A stretch of 64,000 nt of DNA from Vibrio sp. HI00D65 (GCF_001635455.1 NZ_LWEH01000613.1:1-64000), one strand, 5' to 3'; positions 44,944 to 53,517 are shown, counted from the first letter of the stretch. Numbers and translations: made by a program. The notes: generated by a model from the letters alone, not told the origin.

Positions 44944-45351
44944 GTGTTTGATATCGGTTTTTGGGAACTGGTATTAATATCTGTCGTTGGGTTAGTGGTT
45001 CTAGGGCCTGAGCGTTTGCCTGTGGCAATTCGCAGTGTATCCAAGTTTGTGGGTGCGGCGAAAAGTATGGCAAACAGTGTGAAAGATGAACTTTCTCACG
45101 AGCTTAAGGTGCAAGAGCTACAAGAAAATCTACGCAAGGCGGAACAAATGGGTATGGAAGATTTATCTCCAGACCTTAAAGCGTCAGTCGATGAACTCAA
45201 GCAGGCCGCTGCTGAGGTTCAACGTCCGTATGCTAAGCCTGAGTCTGATAAGCCGAGTGAGACTACACCTAGTGTCACGGAAACTGTCGAATCTGAAACC
45301 ATTCAGGTAAACAGTGAAGCTTCAGCACCGTCAGATAAAAAAGCCGAATAG
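44944..45351 (+). CDS. tatB: Sec-independent protein translocase TatB
   Basis: TatB (135 aa) acts with TatC to receive Tat signal peptides. It starts MFDIGFWELVLISVVGLVVL and has the TatB hallmark GPERLPVAIRS at the hinge. An amphipathic helix and a variable acidic tail follow. It has a GTG start 3 nt after tatA. The tail is short, as usual in Vibrio. Confidence 0.93.
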   Translation: MFDIGFWELVLISVVGLVVLGPERLPVAIRSVSKFVGAAKSMANSVKDELSHELKVQELQENLRKAEQMGMEDLSPDLKASVDELKQAAAEVQRPYAKPESDKPSETTPSVTETVESETIQVNSEASAPSDKKAE

Positions 45352-45357
45352 TCTCGC

Positions 45358-45391
45358 AAGGAGGGGTCGCCAAATATACGCGACTCCTTTT
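45358..45391 (+). repeat. Hairpin between tatB and tatC
   Basis: AAGGAG...TCGC-loop-GCGA...CTCCTTTTC forms a stem with a T-rich 3' side, inside the 66-nt tatB-tatC gap. It could partially terminate or process the operon mRNA. Confidence 0.5.
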
Positions 45392-45417
45392 CGATCTTCC
45401 TGTTTAAGAGGTTTGAA

Positions 45418-46173
45418 ATGTCTTCGACTGAGCAGACACAGCCTTTAATTAGCCATCTTCTAGAACTCCGTAATCGACTACTACGATCGATTCTCGCCGT
45501 TCTAGTGGTGTTTATCGGGCTAATTTATTTTGCTAATGATATTTATGAATTCGTATCCGCACCTTTGGTAGATCGTCTACCTGAAGGGGCGACGATGATC
45601 GCAACCGATGTTGCATCGCCATTTTTCACACCTTTGAAACTAACGTTAATTTCCGCAGTGTTTGTCGCGGTACCGTTTATTTTGTATCAGGTGTGGGCTT
45701 TTGTGGCTCCGGGTTTGTACAAGCATGAGAAGCGCTTGATCATGCCACTTTTGGCTTCAAGTTCTCTGCTGTTTTACTGTGGTGTGGCGTTTGCTTACTT
45801 CGTGGTGTTCCCATTGGTATTCAGCTTCTTTACGGCTATCTCGTTAGGGCAGGTAGAGTTTGCGACGGACATATCGAGTTATCTTGATTTTGTACTCGCA
45901 CTGTTCTTTGCTTTTGGCATTGCCTTTGAAGTACCAGTTGCGATTATCTTATTGTGTTGGACGGGTGCAACGACACCTAAAGCGCTAGCTGAGAAGCGCC
46001 CTTACATTGTCGTGGGTGCTTTTATTATCGGTATGATGCTGACACCGCCAGATATGATTTCTCAAACACTGTTAGCGATTCCAATGTGTATCCTGTTTGA
46101 GATCGGCCTGTTCTTCTCTCGTTTCTATGTGCGTAAGTCAGATGGCGATGAAGAGGAAGAAGCTGAATCGTAA
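45418..46173 (+). CDS. tatC: Sec-independent protein translocase TatC
   Basis: TatC (251 aa) is the core six-TM Tat receptor. Family segments: PLISHLLELRNRLLRS at the cytoplasmic N-terminus, FVAPGLYKHEKR, ISSYLDFVLALFFAFGIAFEVPV and TPPDMISQTLLAIPMCILFE. AAGAGG precedes the ATG. It ends the operon with a strong terminator. Confidence 0.96.
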   Translation: MSSTEQTQPLISHLLELRNRLLRSILAVLVVFIGLIYFANDIYEFVSAPLVDRLPEGATMIATDVASPFFTPLKLTLISAVFVAVPFILYQVWAFVAPGLYKHEKRLIMPLLASSSLLFYCGVAFAYFVVFPLVFSFFTAISLGQVEFATDISSYLDFVLALFFAFGIAFEVPVAIILLCWTGATTPKALAEKRPYIVVGAFIIGMMLTPPDMISQTLLAIPMCILFEIGLFFSRFYVRKSDGDEEEEAES

Positions 46174-46203
46174 GCTAGATCTCTGCAGTAAAAATCTCAT
46201 AAT

Positions 46204-46231
46204 AAAAAAGCGGCCCTAGGCCGCTTTTTTA
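46204..46231. terminator. Terminator after tatC
   Basis: AAAAAAGCGGCC-CTA-GGCCGCTTTTTT, almost perfectly symmetric, so it may also serve the small minus-strand gene at 46242. Confidence 0.85.
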
Positions 46232-46241
46232 TTCTTCTTCG

Positions 46242-46358
46242 TTATCGAATTTTCAGCTGATAGCCACAGTTTTGACATACATAGAGCTCTTTAATGCCCA
46301 AGATTTTATGCCATAGAGTTCGATGCTGACGTTGTAAGTATTGTGAGTGGTCACACAT
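46242..46358 (-). CDS. Putative 38-aa zinc-ribbon-like small protein
   Basis: A short frame of 38 codons plus stop. It starts MCDHSQYLQRQHRTLWHK and ends with VCQNCGYQLKIR. The CxxC near the C-terminus plus the Cys2/His4 pair near the N-terminus suggest a zinc knuckle. A GAGG site lies 9 nt before the ATG. It is followed by the tatC terminator in reverse. It is unrelated in strand to tatC and precedes tatD on the other side of a 100-bp gap. I do not recognise the family; the case rests on the SD site and metal-ligand pattern. Confidence 0.5.
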   Translation of the reverse strand: MCDHSQYLQRQHRTLWHKILGIKELYVCQNCGYQLKIR

Positions 46359-46459
46359 TATTAACTACCTCTATATGCAAGCAGTAGATAATATACATGT
46401 CACCTTGTTTTAACAAATGAATTTTATTGAAAACAATAGAAATTGGTTTTCTACATTAT

Positions 46460-47221
46460 TTATAAATTAAACAATGATTTAGCGTTGGCTGTTGTGATCT
46501 TTTCAACTTCTTCTAGAGTGATGCCTCGCAGGTCTGCAATGCGCTTAGCGACTAGCTCTGTGTACGCAGGTTCATTGCGTTTACCACGGTTTGGCGCTGG
46601 TGCTAAGTAAGGGCAGTCTGTTTCTAAGATAACGAAGTCCATATCTAGGTGTGGGATCACCTTATCCATACCTGAATTCTTAAAGGTTGAAACACCACCT
46701 AAACCAAGGTGGAAGCCGAGCGTATTGATCGCTTGAGCTTCTTCTAGGCTACTGCCAAAGCAATGAAATACACCACGTAAACTGCCGTCTTGTTCTTGTT
46801 TTAGCAGAGTCAGGGTCTCTTCTATTGAATCTCGAGTGTGGATCACCACCGGCAGGTCGAGTTCTTTTGCCCACTGCAGTTGGGTGACGAAAGCCATCTC
46901 TTGCTCGGCTTTAAAGGTTTTATCCCAGTAGAGGTCGATACCGATTTCACCCACTGCGATAAAATCGCGTTTATCGAACCACGCGCGAATGGTCTTTAGC
47001 GTTTCTTCAATATTTCCATCAACATAACAAGGGTGTAAGCCCATCATTGAACGACATACTTCTGGAAATTGAGCTTCCGTTGCTAGCATTGGCTCGATAG
47101 ATTCTAGGTCGATGTTTGGTAGTAGAATCGTATCAATACCTTGAGCCAGTGCGCGCTGCACTACCTGTTCGCGGTCTTCATCGAATTCGCTAGCGTAAAT
47201 ATGAGCATGGGTGTCGATCAT
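46460..47221 (-). CDS. tatD: TatD-family metal-dependent hydrolase
   Basis: This 253-aa TIM-barrel hydrolase has the metal ligand pair DTHAHIY at the N-terminus, then GEIGIDLYWD, VVIHTRDS, FHCFGSS and ETDCPYLAPAPNRGKRNEP. TatD proteins are Mg-dependent DNases/exonucleases; despite the name they are not needed for Tat export. It lies close to tatABC but on the opposite strand. It is divergent from hemB. Confidence 0.9.
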   Translation of the reverse strand: MIDTHAHIYASEFDEDREQVVQRALAQGIDTILLPNIDLESIEPMLATEAQFPEVCRSMMGLHPCYVDGNIEETLKTIRAWFDKRDFIAVGEIGIDLYWDKTFKAEQEMAFVTQLQWAKELDLPVVIHTRDSIEETLTLLKQEQDGSLRGVFHCFGSSLEEAQAINTLGFHLGLGGVSTFKNSGMDKVIPHLDMDFVILETDCPYLAPAPNRGKRNEPAYTELVAKRIADLRGITLEEVEKITTANAKSLFNL

Positions 47222-47429
47222 TGTTTTGTCCTGAATGGGGTCTTTACTGAGTTGCCATGAGTATACGGCAGTGTGAGGAGAAGGTCATTTTTTGCCATTT
47301 CTCCCTGTTTTTGAGTGGGTTTTATATTTTACTGCTAGCGTCCTGAGCCATCAGTGATATGCTTTTGCCTGTATTTAGCACTTTTCATATCTGAGTATTT
47401 CAGTACTTAGACTAGGCAAGGAGAATCTA

Positions 47430-48473
47430 GTGTCTGTTTCAATTCAAGGTCAATTCCCAGGTCGCCGTATGCGCCGTATGCGTAAGCACGACTTTAGCCG
47501 TCGCCTAATGGCAGAAAATCAATTGTCTGTGGATGATCTAATTTACCCAATGTTTATCCTAATGGGTAAAGACCGCCGCGAGCCTGTAGAGTCTATGCCG
47601 GGTGTTGAACGCCTGTCGATCGACCTTATGCTTGAGGAAGCGGATTACCTTTCTAAATTGGGTGTTCCTGCGATTGCTCTATTCCCAGTCGTGAACCAAG
47701 ATGCTAAAAGTTTATGCGCAGCTGAAGCCCATAACTCGGAAGGTTTGGTTCAGCGTGCTGTACGTTCACTAAAAGAACATGTGCCGAACATTGGTGTTAT
47801 CACAGATGTCGCGCTAGATCCGTTCACCACACATGGCCAAGATGGCATCATCGATGAAGATGGCTACGTGATGAATGATGAGACAACAGAAGTGCTGATC
47901 AAACAGGCATTGTCTCACGCTGAAGCGGGTGCCGACGTGGTTGCTCCATCGGACATGATGGACGGTCGTATTGGTAAGATTCGTGAAGCGCTAGAAGAAG
48001 CAGGTCACATTCACACTCAAATCATGGCGTACTCGGCGAAATACGCGTCGTGCTACTACGGTCCATTCCGTGATGCTGTCGGCAGTGCATCTAACCTGAA
48101 AGGTGGTAACAAGAAGAACTACCAGATGGATCCTGCAAACAGTGATGAAGCGATTCACGAAGTCGCTATGGATCTTAACGAAGGTGCGGACATGGTGATG
48201 GTGAAACCAGGCATGCCTTACCTAGATATCGTGCGCCGTGTGAAGCATGAGCTGCAAGCTCCTACGTATGCATACCAAGTGTCTGGCGAATACGCGATGC
48301 ATAAAGCGGCGATTCAAAACGGCTGGCTGAAAGAGCGCGATACAGTTATGGAATCACTACTGTGCTTTAAGCGTGCTGGTGCGGATGGCATCCTAACTTA
48401 CTTTGCTAAAGATGTAGCTGAGTGGCTAACTGAACACAATGCAAAGGCCGCTGAGCATCTAAGAGAAAAGTAA
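47430..48473 (+). CDS. hemB: Porphobilinogen synthase (5-aminolevulinate dehydratase)
   Basis: HemB (347 aa) condenses two 5-aminolevulinate molecules to porphobilinogen in haem synthesis. It has the N-terminal arm (GRRMRRMRKHDFSRRLMAEN), the Schiff-base lysine segments YSAKYASCYYGPFRDA and MVKPGMPYLDIV, and VAPSDMMDGRIG. The metal loop VALDPFTTHGQDG lacks the clustered cysteines of zinc enzymes, so a Mg-dependent form is likely. The GTG start has AAGGAG 6 nt upstream. Confidence 0.95.
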   Translation: MSVSIQGQFPGRRMRRMRKHDFSRRLMAENQLSVDDLIYPMFILMGKDRREPVESMPGVERLSIDLMLEEADYLSKLGVPAIALFPVVNQDAKSLCAAEAHNSEGLVQRAVRSLKEHVPNIGVITDVALDPFTTHGQDGIIDEDGYVMNDETTEVLIKQALSHAEAGADVVAPSDMMDGRIGKIREALEEAGHIHTQIMAYSAKYASCYYGPFRDAVGSASNLKGGNKKNYQMDPANSDEAIHEVAMDLNEGADMVMVKPGMPYLDIVRRVKHELQAPTYAYQVSGEYAMHKAAIQNGWLKERDTVMESLLCFKRAGADGILTYFAKDVAEWLTEHNAKAAEHLREK

Positions 48474-48501
48474 CGACTTTAGGTTAAGCTATAAGTTATT
48501 T

Positions 48502-48531
48502 AAAGGGTTGGCCGTCGTGCCAACCCTTTCG
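48502..48531 (+). terminator. hemB terminator
   Basis: AAAGGGTTGGC-CGTCGT-GCCAACCCTTT with a short T-rich tail. It lies just before the GNAT gene. Confidence 0.7.
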
Positions 48532-48549
48532 TTTATGAGGGTGGAAAGT

Positions 48550-48990
48550 ATGTCAGTTATCATACGTGAAGGCTCGCTGGAAGAAGTGGTTTCGGTTGTT
48601 GAGCAGATTAACGAGTTTGCTCAAAAAGAGAGTGTGGCCTCCCTTGCGCAGCGCTTATCAGGCAAGAAGAGTTTGATTTTAGTCGCGGAAGAAGCGGGTG
48701 TGCTACTAGGTTTTAAGATCGGCTATGAATTGGAATCGAACACTTTTTATAGTTGGTTTGGTGGCGTATCACCGCTCGCGAGAAACAAAGGAGTCGCACA
48801 GGGACAATTAGATGTGCAAGAACAGTGGGTGAAACAACAAGGCTACCAACAACTCAAAGTGAAATCGCGTAACCAGTTTCCTGCTATGTTGCGCCTATTA
48901 CTGAGGAATGGTTACCAGATCGAAAAACTGGAAGAAAAAAAGGATATTCGAGAGCATCGCATTCATTTTGTTAAGCGTCTGGTAGCATAG
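48550..48990 (+). CDS. GNAT-family N-acetyltransferase
   Basis: This 146-aa acetyl-CoA-dependent transferase has central strands (KSLILVAEEAGVLLGFKIGYEL) and the acetyl-CoA loop region SPLARNKGVAQGQLDVQEQW, a degenerate form of the R/Q-x-x-G-x-G/A motif. The substrate is unknown. The ATG at 48550 has GAGGGTGGAA upstream, so the 14-codon-longer frame is rejected; that extension runs through the hemB terminator. It is the last gene before the RyhB locus. Confidence 0.78.
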   Translation: MSVIIREGSLEEVVSVVEQINEFAQKESVASLAQRLSGKKSLILVAEEAGVLLGFKIGYELESNTFYSWFGGVSPLARNKGVAQGQLDVQEQWVKQQGYQQLKVKSRNQFPAMLRLLLRNGYQIEKLEEKKDIREHRIHFVKRLVA

Positions 48991-49033
48991 TTAACATCTC
49001 TAAGTCGTGGCATTAATCAGTTAAATGAAATTA

Positions 49034-49087
49034 AATGAGATTTATTATCATTTAGTGGTTGACTATTAAATGAGAATCATTATTATT
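49034..49087 (+). promoter_or_regulatory. ryhB promoter with two Fur-box-like sites
   Basis: TTGACT (49059-49064) and TATTAT (49081-49086) form a sigma-70 promoter with 16-nt spacing. AATGAGAATCATTATTATT (49069-49087) overlaps the -10 and matches the Fur consensus at about 13 of 19 positions. A second symmetric site, AAATGAGATTTATTATCATT, lies at about 49034-49054. Fur-Fe repression at this place is the expected control of RyhB. Confidence 0.8.
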
Positions 49088-49092
49088 AAAAC

Positions 49093-49314
49093 TGTCTTAG
49101 GGAATGAGGAAATGTTCACAAGGATGTTAAGTAATCGAGTATTAACTTGGTTACCCAACAGAATTCTCGCGAACTTGTACTGAGTTCTTTTTGACACGAC
49201 ATTGCTCACATTGCTTCCAGTGTAATTTATAGCTTTTAGGTAAAGCTGTGGTATTCAATTTGAATGGCTTTACCGGTTTTTGCTAGGCGACATCTTCGGG
49301 TGTCGCTTTTTTTA
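49093..49314 (+). ncRNA. ryhB: Small regulatory RNA RyhB
   Basis: The conserved RyhB pairing core CACGACATTGCTCACATTGC followed by TTCCAGTGT is present at about 49193-49222. The transcript is placed from the -10 element to a terminator hairpin GCGACA...TGTCGC with T7 at 49287-49314, giving about 222 nt. This fits the long Vibrio form of RyhB (about 225 nt in V. cholerae), not the 90-nt E. coli form. V. cholerae ryhB is also found just upstream of polA. RyhB acts with Hfq to lower iron-using mRNAs and to adjust other targets under iron limitation. Confidence 0.9.
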
Positions 49315-49684
49315 TGCCTACCATTTCACATGATGCATATTTAGTGGCACGTATTTTTACGAATAAAACGCCATCAGTATTCTTTTCCACAACGTAAGAT
49401 CTTAAAAAGATCGTTGATCATCTGTTCGATCTGTAAATTTATACTTTATTTTCAATGGTTTGTTTGTGTTTTTTGCTTTGTTTGTCTTAGTTCTCAACAG
49501 GGTGGATAAATAATATAAACAGAGTTATCCACAGAACGCCTGTATCTAAGAACAAAAAATAACAACAAATTGATTATATCGAACACAACCGAGTGAACGG
49601 ATACGGATCGACAACGTGGAATCCAACCAACAGACGTGGCATTCTTAACAGATAATTTCTGTACTTACTGGATACACAAACATT
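49315..49684. other. 370-bp leader region between ryhB and polA
   Basis: No coding frame is convincing. It holds a cluster of GATC sites (about 49399-49436) and a perfect DnaA box (49525-49533, listed separately). The polA promoter must lie here. Confidence 0.6.
49525..49533 (+). promoter_or_regulatory. Perfect DnaA box upstream of polA
   Basis: TTATCCACA matches the R1/R4-type DnaA consensus exactly, 150 bp before the polA start. DnaA has been reported to stimulate polA in E. coli, so a regulatory role is plausible. Confidence 0.6.
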
Positions 49685-52483
49685 ATGGCTCGTATTCCTG
49701 ACAATCCATTGATTCTGATCGATGGCTCTTCTTACTTATATCGCGCGTTTCATGCTTACCCTGGCACCATGAGCAATGGTGATATCCCGACTAACGCGGT
49801 TTACGGTGTAGTTAACATGCTGCGCAGCATGATGCGTCAATTTGCTTCTGATCGTATTGCGGTTATTTTTGATGCGAAAGGAAAGACGTTCCGTGATGAC
49901 ATGTACCCAGAGTACAAGGCTAATCGTCCACCTATGCCGGATGATCTGCGTTGCCAGATCGAACCTTTGCACAATGTGATTCGTGCAATGGGTCTGCCAC
50001 TTATCTCGATCCCAGGCGTTGAAGCGGATGACGTGATCGGTACACTGGCTTCTCAAGCATCTAAAGCGGGCATGCCGGTTTTGATCAGTACTGGCGATAA
50101 AGATATGGCCCAACTGGTTGATGACAACGTTACTTTGATCAACACCATGACCAATGTGGTGATGGATCGCGAAGGTGTTATCGAGAAGTTTGGCATCCCA
50201 CCTGAGCTTATCATCGACTACCTTGCTCTGATGGGCGATAAAGTGGATAACATACCTGGTGTTCCAGGTGTTGGTGACAAAACAGCAACAGCTCTACTGC
50301 AAGGTATTGGTAGCATCGAGAAGTTGTACCAAAACCTAGATGATATTGCTGCGCTTGGTTTTCGTGGTTCTAAGACGATGGCTAAGAAGCTTATCGACAA
50401 TAAAGATAACGCTGAAATGTCTTACCAACTGGCGACGATTAAGCTGGATGTTGAGCTTGAAGAGACACCAGAATCACTCGTAAAAACGCAACCAAATACC
50501 GATGAGCTGATTAAGCTATATGGTCAATTAGTTTTCAAGTCTTGGCTGAGTGAGCTTCTTGAGGGCGGTACTGGTGTCGTTGAAGCTGACGAGAAATCTG
50601 GAGCCGTACGTAGCAGTGGCACATCAGCAACCTCAACCGTTGAGATGAACACTTCAGCAGTGACGATTGATCGTAGCAAATACGAAACTATTCTTGATGA
50701 AGAGACTTTCAGCGCTTGGCTAGAGAAGTTGAAAGCGGCAGAGGTGTTTGCTTTTGACACCGAGACTGACAGTCTAGATTACATGGTAGCTAACCTGGTT
50801 GGCCTATCGTTCGCAACTGAAGAAGGTGTTGCTGCTTACGTACCAGTTGCTCATGACTACCTAGACGCACCACAACAGCTGGATCGCGATTGGGTACTAG
50901 AGCAGCTTAAGCCGATTCTTGAAGATGATGCACAAGCTAAAGTGGGTCAAAACCTCAAGTACGATATGAGCGTTTTAGCGCGTTACGGTATTGAGATGAA
51001 AGGCATCAAGCATGACACTATGCTAGCGTCTTACGTTTTCAATAGCGTTGGCGGTAAGCATGATATGGACAGTTTGGCATTGCGTTTCCTACAACATAGC
51101 TGCATCTCATTTGAGCAAATTGCGGGCAAAGGTAAGAAACAATTGACGTTCAACCAGATCGAGCTGGATGAAGCGTCTCCATATGCAGCTGAAGATGCTG
51201 ACGTAACACTGCGTCTGCATAACCGCCTAATGGAAAATATCCAGCAAGATGAAAAGCTAAAAGCGATCTATGAAGAGATCGAAGTACCGCTGATTCCAGT
51301 CATGTCTCGCATTGAACGTACCGGTGTATTCGTTGATGACATGTTGCTAGGTGCACAGTCACAAGAGATTGCGGTTCGTCTTGATGAGTTAGAGCAAAAA
51401 GCTTACGAGATTGCAGAGCAAGAGTTCAACATGAACTCCCCGAAACAGCTGCAAGCGATTCTGTTCGAGAAAATGGGTTTGCCTGTTATCAAGAAAACGC
51501 CATCTGGTTCGCCTTCAACTAATGAAGAGGTACTACAGGAACTGGCGCTAGATTATCCGCTACCTAAGTTGATCATTGAGTATCGTGGTCTTGCGAAGCT
51601 GAAGTCGACTTACACTGACAAACTTCCGAAGATGATCAATGCAGAAACGGGTCGTGTTCATACCTCGTATCATCAAGCGGTAACGGCGACTGGTCGTTTG
51701 TCTTCGACCGATCCAAACCTACAGAACATCCCAATTCGTAATGAAGAAGGCCGTCGTATCCGCCAAGCATTCGTTGCACAGCATGGTTGGAAGATTCTAG
51801 CAGTCGATTACTCTCAAATTGAATTGCGTATCATGGCGCACCTATCGGGTGATAAAGCGCTACTGGAGGCATTCCAACAAGGCAAAGATATCCACGCGGC
51901 AACGGCAGCTGAGATCATTGGCGTTAATATTGAGGATGTGACTTCTGAGCAACGTCGTCGTGCTAAAGCGGTTAACTTCGGTCTTATCTACGGCATGAGT
52001 GCCTTTGGCTTGGCTAAGCAGCTTGGTATTCCTCGTGGTGAAGCACAGCACTACATGGATACTTACTTCGAGCGCTATCCTGGTGTGATGCAGTACATGG
52101 AAGACACACGCAGCGCTGCTTCAGAGCAGGGCTTCGTTGAAACCATTTATGGTCGTCGTCTGCACCTACCTGAAATCCAATCTCGTAATGGCATGCGTCG
52201 TAAGGCAGCTGAGCGTGCAGCGATCAACGCGCCAATGCAAGGTACAGCGGCAGACATCATTAAGAAAGCGATGCTGTTGGTGGATGAATGGATTCAGGCG
52301 GAAGGTGATGGCCGAGTTAAGCTATTGATGCAAGTACACGATGAATTGGTATTTGAAGTGGAAGAGTCATCTTTAGCCGAAATTGAAAGTAAAGTACGAG
52401 AATTGATGGAATCTGCTGCTGACCTAGATGTGCCGCTTGTTGCGGAAGCTGGTCACGGTGACAACTGGGACCAAGCCCACTAA
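49685..52483 (+). CDS. polA: DNA polymerase I
   Basis: PolA (932 aa) fills gaps and removes RNA primers. Residues 1-300 form the 5'-3' exonuclease/FEN domain (FDAKGKTFRDDMYPEYKANR; GDKVDNIPGVPGVGDKTA). Residues about 335-520 form the 3'-5' proofreading domain with an intact FDTETDSLDYM. The polymerase domain has motif A DYSQIELRIMAHLSG, the O-helix RRRAKAVNFGLIYGM and motif C QVHDELVFEV. The metal-binding acidic residues are present, so all three activities are expected. It is monocistronic with a terminator and is followed by Spot 42, as in E. coli. Confidence 0.97.
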   Translation: MARIPDNPLILIDGSSYLYRAFHAYPGTMSNGDIPTNAVYGVVNMLRSMMRQFASDRIAVIFDAKGKTFRDDMYPEYKANRPPMPDDLRCQIEPLHNVIRAMGLPLISIPGVEADDVIGTLASQASKAGMPVLISTGDKDMAQLVDDNVTLINTMTNVVMDREGVIEKFGIPPELIIDYLALMGDKVDNIPGVPGVGDKTATALLQGIGSIEKLYQNLDDIAALGFRGSKTMAKKLIDNKDNAEMSYQLATIKLDVELEETPESLVKTQPNTDELIKLYGQLVFKSWLSELLEGGTGVVEADEKSGAVRSSGTSATSTVEMNTSAVTIDRSKYETILDEETFSAWLEKLKAAEVFAFDTETDSLDYMVANLVGLSFATEEGVAAYVPVAHDYLDAPQQLDRDWVLEQLKPILEDDAQAKVGQNLKYDMSVLARYGIEMKGIKHDTMLASYVFNSVGGKHDMDSLALRFLQHSCISFEQIAGKGKKQLTFNQIELDEASPYAAEDADVTLRLHNRLMENIQQDEKLKAIYEEIEVPLIPVMSRIERTGVFVDDMLLGAQSQEIAVRLDELEQKAYEIAEQEFNMNSPKQLQAILFEKMGLPVIKKTPSGSPSTNEEVLQELALDYPLPKLIIEYRGLAKLKSTYTDKLPKMINAETGRVHTSYHQAVTATGRLSSTDPNLQNIPIRNEEGRRIRQAFVAQHGWKILAVDYSQIELRIMAHLSGDKALLEAFQQGKDIHAATAAEIIGVNIEDVTSEQRRRAKAVNFGLIYGMSAFGLAKQLGIPRGEAQHYMDTYFERYPGVMQYMEDTRSAASEQGFVETIYGRRLHLPEIQSRNGMRRKAAERAAINAPMQGTAADIIKKAMLLVDEWIQAEGDGRVKLLMQVHDELVFEVEESSLAEIESKVRELMESAADLDVPLVAEAGHGDNWDQAH

Positions 52484-52515
52484 TCAGTTTTTGACCTTAT
52501 TGAGCAAATTAGTAT

Positions 52516-52546
52516 GAGCCAGTGCACAAACACTGGCTTTTTTTTG
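52516..52546 (+). terminator. polA terminator
   Basis: AGCCAGTG-CACAAA-CACTGGCT with T8. Confidence 0.9.
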
Positions 52547-52658
52547 TCTCGAATAAAGTTCAATTACGCAAAGGGGGTAAGTGTTTTAATAAAACATTCA
52601 TGAAAAAAAACTACAAAAATTGTTTTCATTTCTGAGCAATTGTTGTACATTAAATCTC

Positions 52659-52763
52659 GTAGGGTACAGAGGTAAGATGTTCTATCTTTCAGACCTTTTG
52701 TTTCACGTTATTGGATTAGGCTGATTCAGCCGCCCCAGTCAGTATTTGACTGGGGCGTTTTTT
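52659..52763 (+). ncRNA. spf: Small regulatory RNA Spot 42
   Basis: It begins GTAGGGTACAGAGGTAAGAT, followed by GTTCTATCTTTCAGACCTTT, both near-identical to E. coli Spot 42, including the unstructured pairing regions. It ends in the terminator CCCCAGTCA-GTATT-TGACTGGGG with T6. It lies downstream of polA, the conserved position. Spot 42 works with Hfq in catabolite control and is repressed by CRP-cAMP in E. coli. Confidence 0.95.
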
Positions 52764-53123
52764 CTTGTGCGAAGGAAAAATATTTTCGACCTACAATCCC
52801 CCTGAAAAACGCCCTATTTCTAGTGCTTTTGTTACGCTTTTTAAATGCCTTCTTTATCTATTCCATTCGTTGTGAATTTGGAATTCAATCAGCAATTGGT
52901 AATTTAAATCCACACATAAAATGATTGTTTTATCATTTGAAATAACTTTTATTTTACAAAGTGCTGATAAAGTATTGATCGCGCGCGCCTTATTTATCAG
53001 TGCATTGAGTGGGTGAATGTTGGTCTAAGGCTTGTGGCAGTTACTTGAGTGAAGTCTTGGTGGTGTCAGCGAGTTTTTGTTTATGCTTTCAACCGTTTGG
53101 TTAAGCGCCATTTTTGTTCGTCA
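52764..53123. other. 360-bp intergenic stretch after Spot 42
   Basis: I see no gene here. Two inverted repeats stand out: AAATGAT-TGTTTT-ATCATTT at 52919-52938 and CTGATAAA...TTTATCAG at 52964-53000, the second enclosing a GCGCGCGC tract. No regulator can be assigned. Confidence 0.5.
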
Positions 53124-53297
53124 CTAAGGATAGGGTTCTTGACGATGGCTTGCATCTTGAGCAAACCTCTCCATGCCATCAAGGTCTAAAGTCATATCAA
53201 CGTTGATTAGTGGCGTTTCCGATGCTTCTTTTTCAGAGGCGGATCCTGAAAATGAAACCATAATCAACGCTATTACGATTAGGGGCATTTTCCACAT
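53124..53297 (-). CDS. Putative 57-aa secreted protein, possibly frameshifted at its 3' end
   Basis: The frame starts MWKMPLIVIALIMVSFSGSA, a good signal peptide, then SEKEASETPLINVDMTLDLD and GMERFAQDASHRQEPYP before a stop. AAGGA lies 7 nt before the ATG. In the other frame, just past FAQD, the sequence reads MQAIVKNPILSDEQKWRLTK then RLKA and a stop at about 53076. This looks more protein-like than the native end. A 2-nt loss (GATATG to GATG) would explain it. The function is unknown; confidence that a small secreted protein gene exists is moderate. Confidence 0.5.
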   Translation of the reverse strand: MWKMPLIVIALIMVSFSGSASEKEASETPLINVDMTLDLDGMERFAQDASHRQEPYP

Positions 53298-53517
53298 GAG
53301 TGTTCCTTTCTCATTGTACTGTTTATAAAAGCTTGTCTTTTAGTATGGTTCATTCTGTTGTTTGTAACGGGTTTATCTTACTTTTTATTCTCGGTTTTTG
53401 AGCTTAAATCGTTAATTTATAGACAAAAAATACCCCACCTATATAAGGCAGGGTATTGTTAAGGTGCGATCTCTTGGAGTCGCGATCGATTCGCTATGTG
53501 TTCCCTTTATATAGAGA

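Noticed and set aside
49386..49600. Second replication origin near polA
   Set aside because: There is one perfect DnaA box and some GATC sites, but no array of boxes and no AT-rich 13-mer repeats, and polA promoters can hold such a box.
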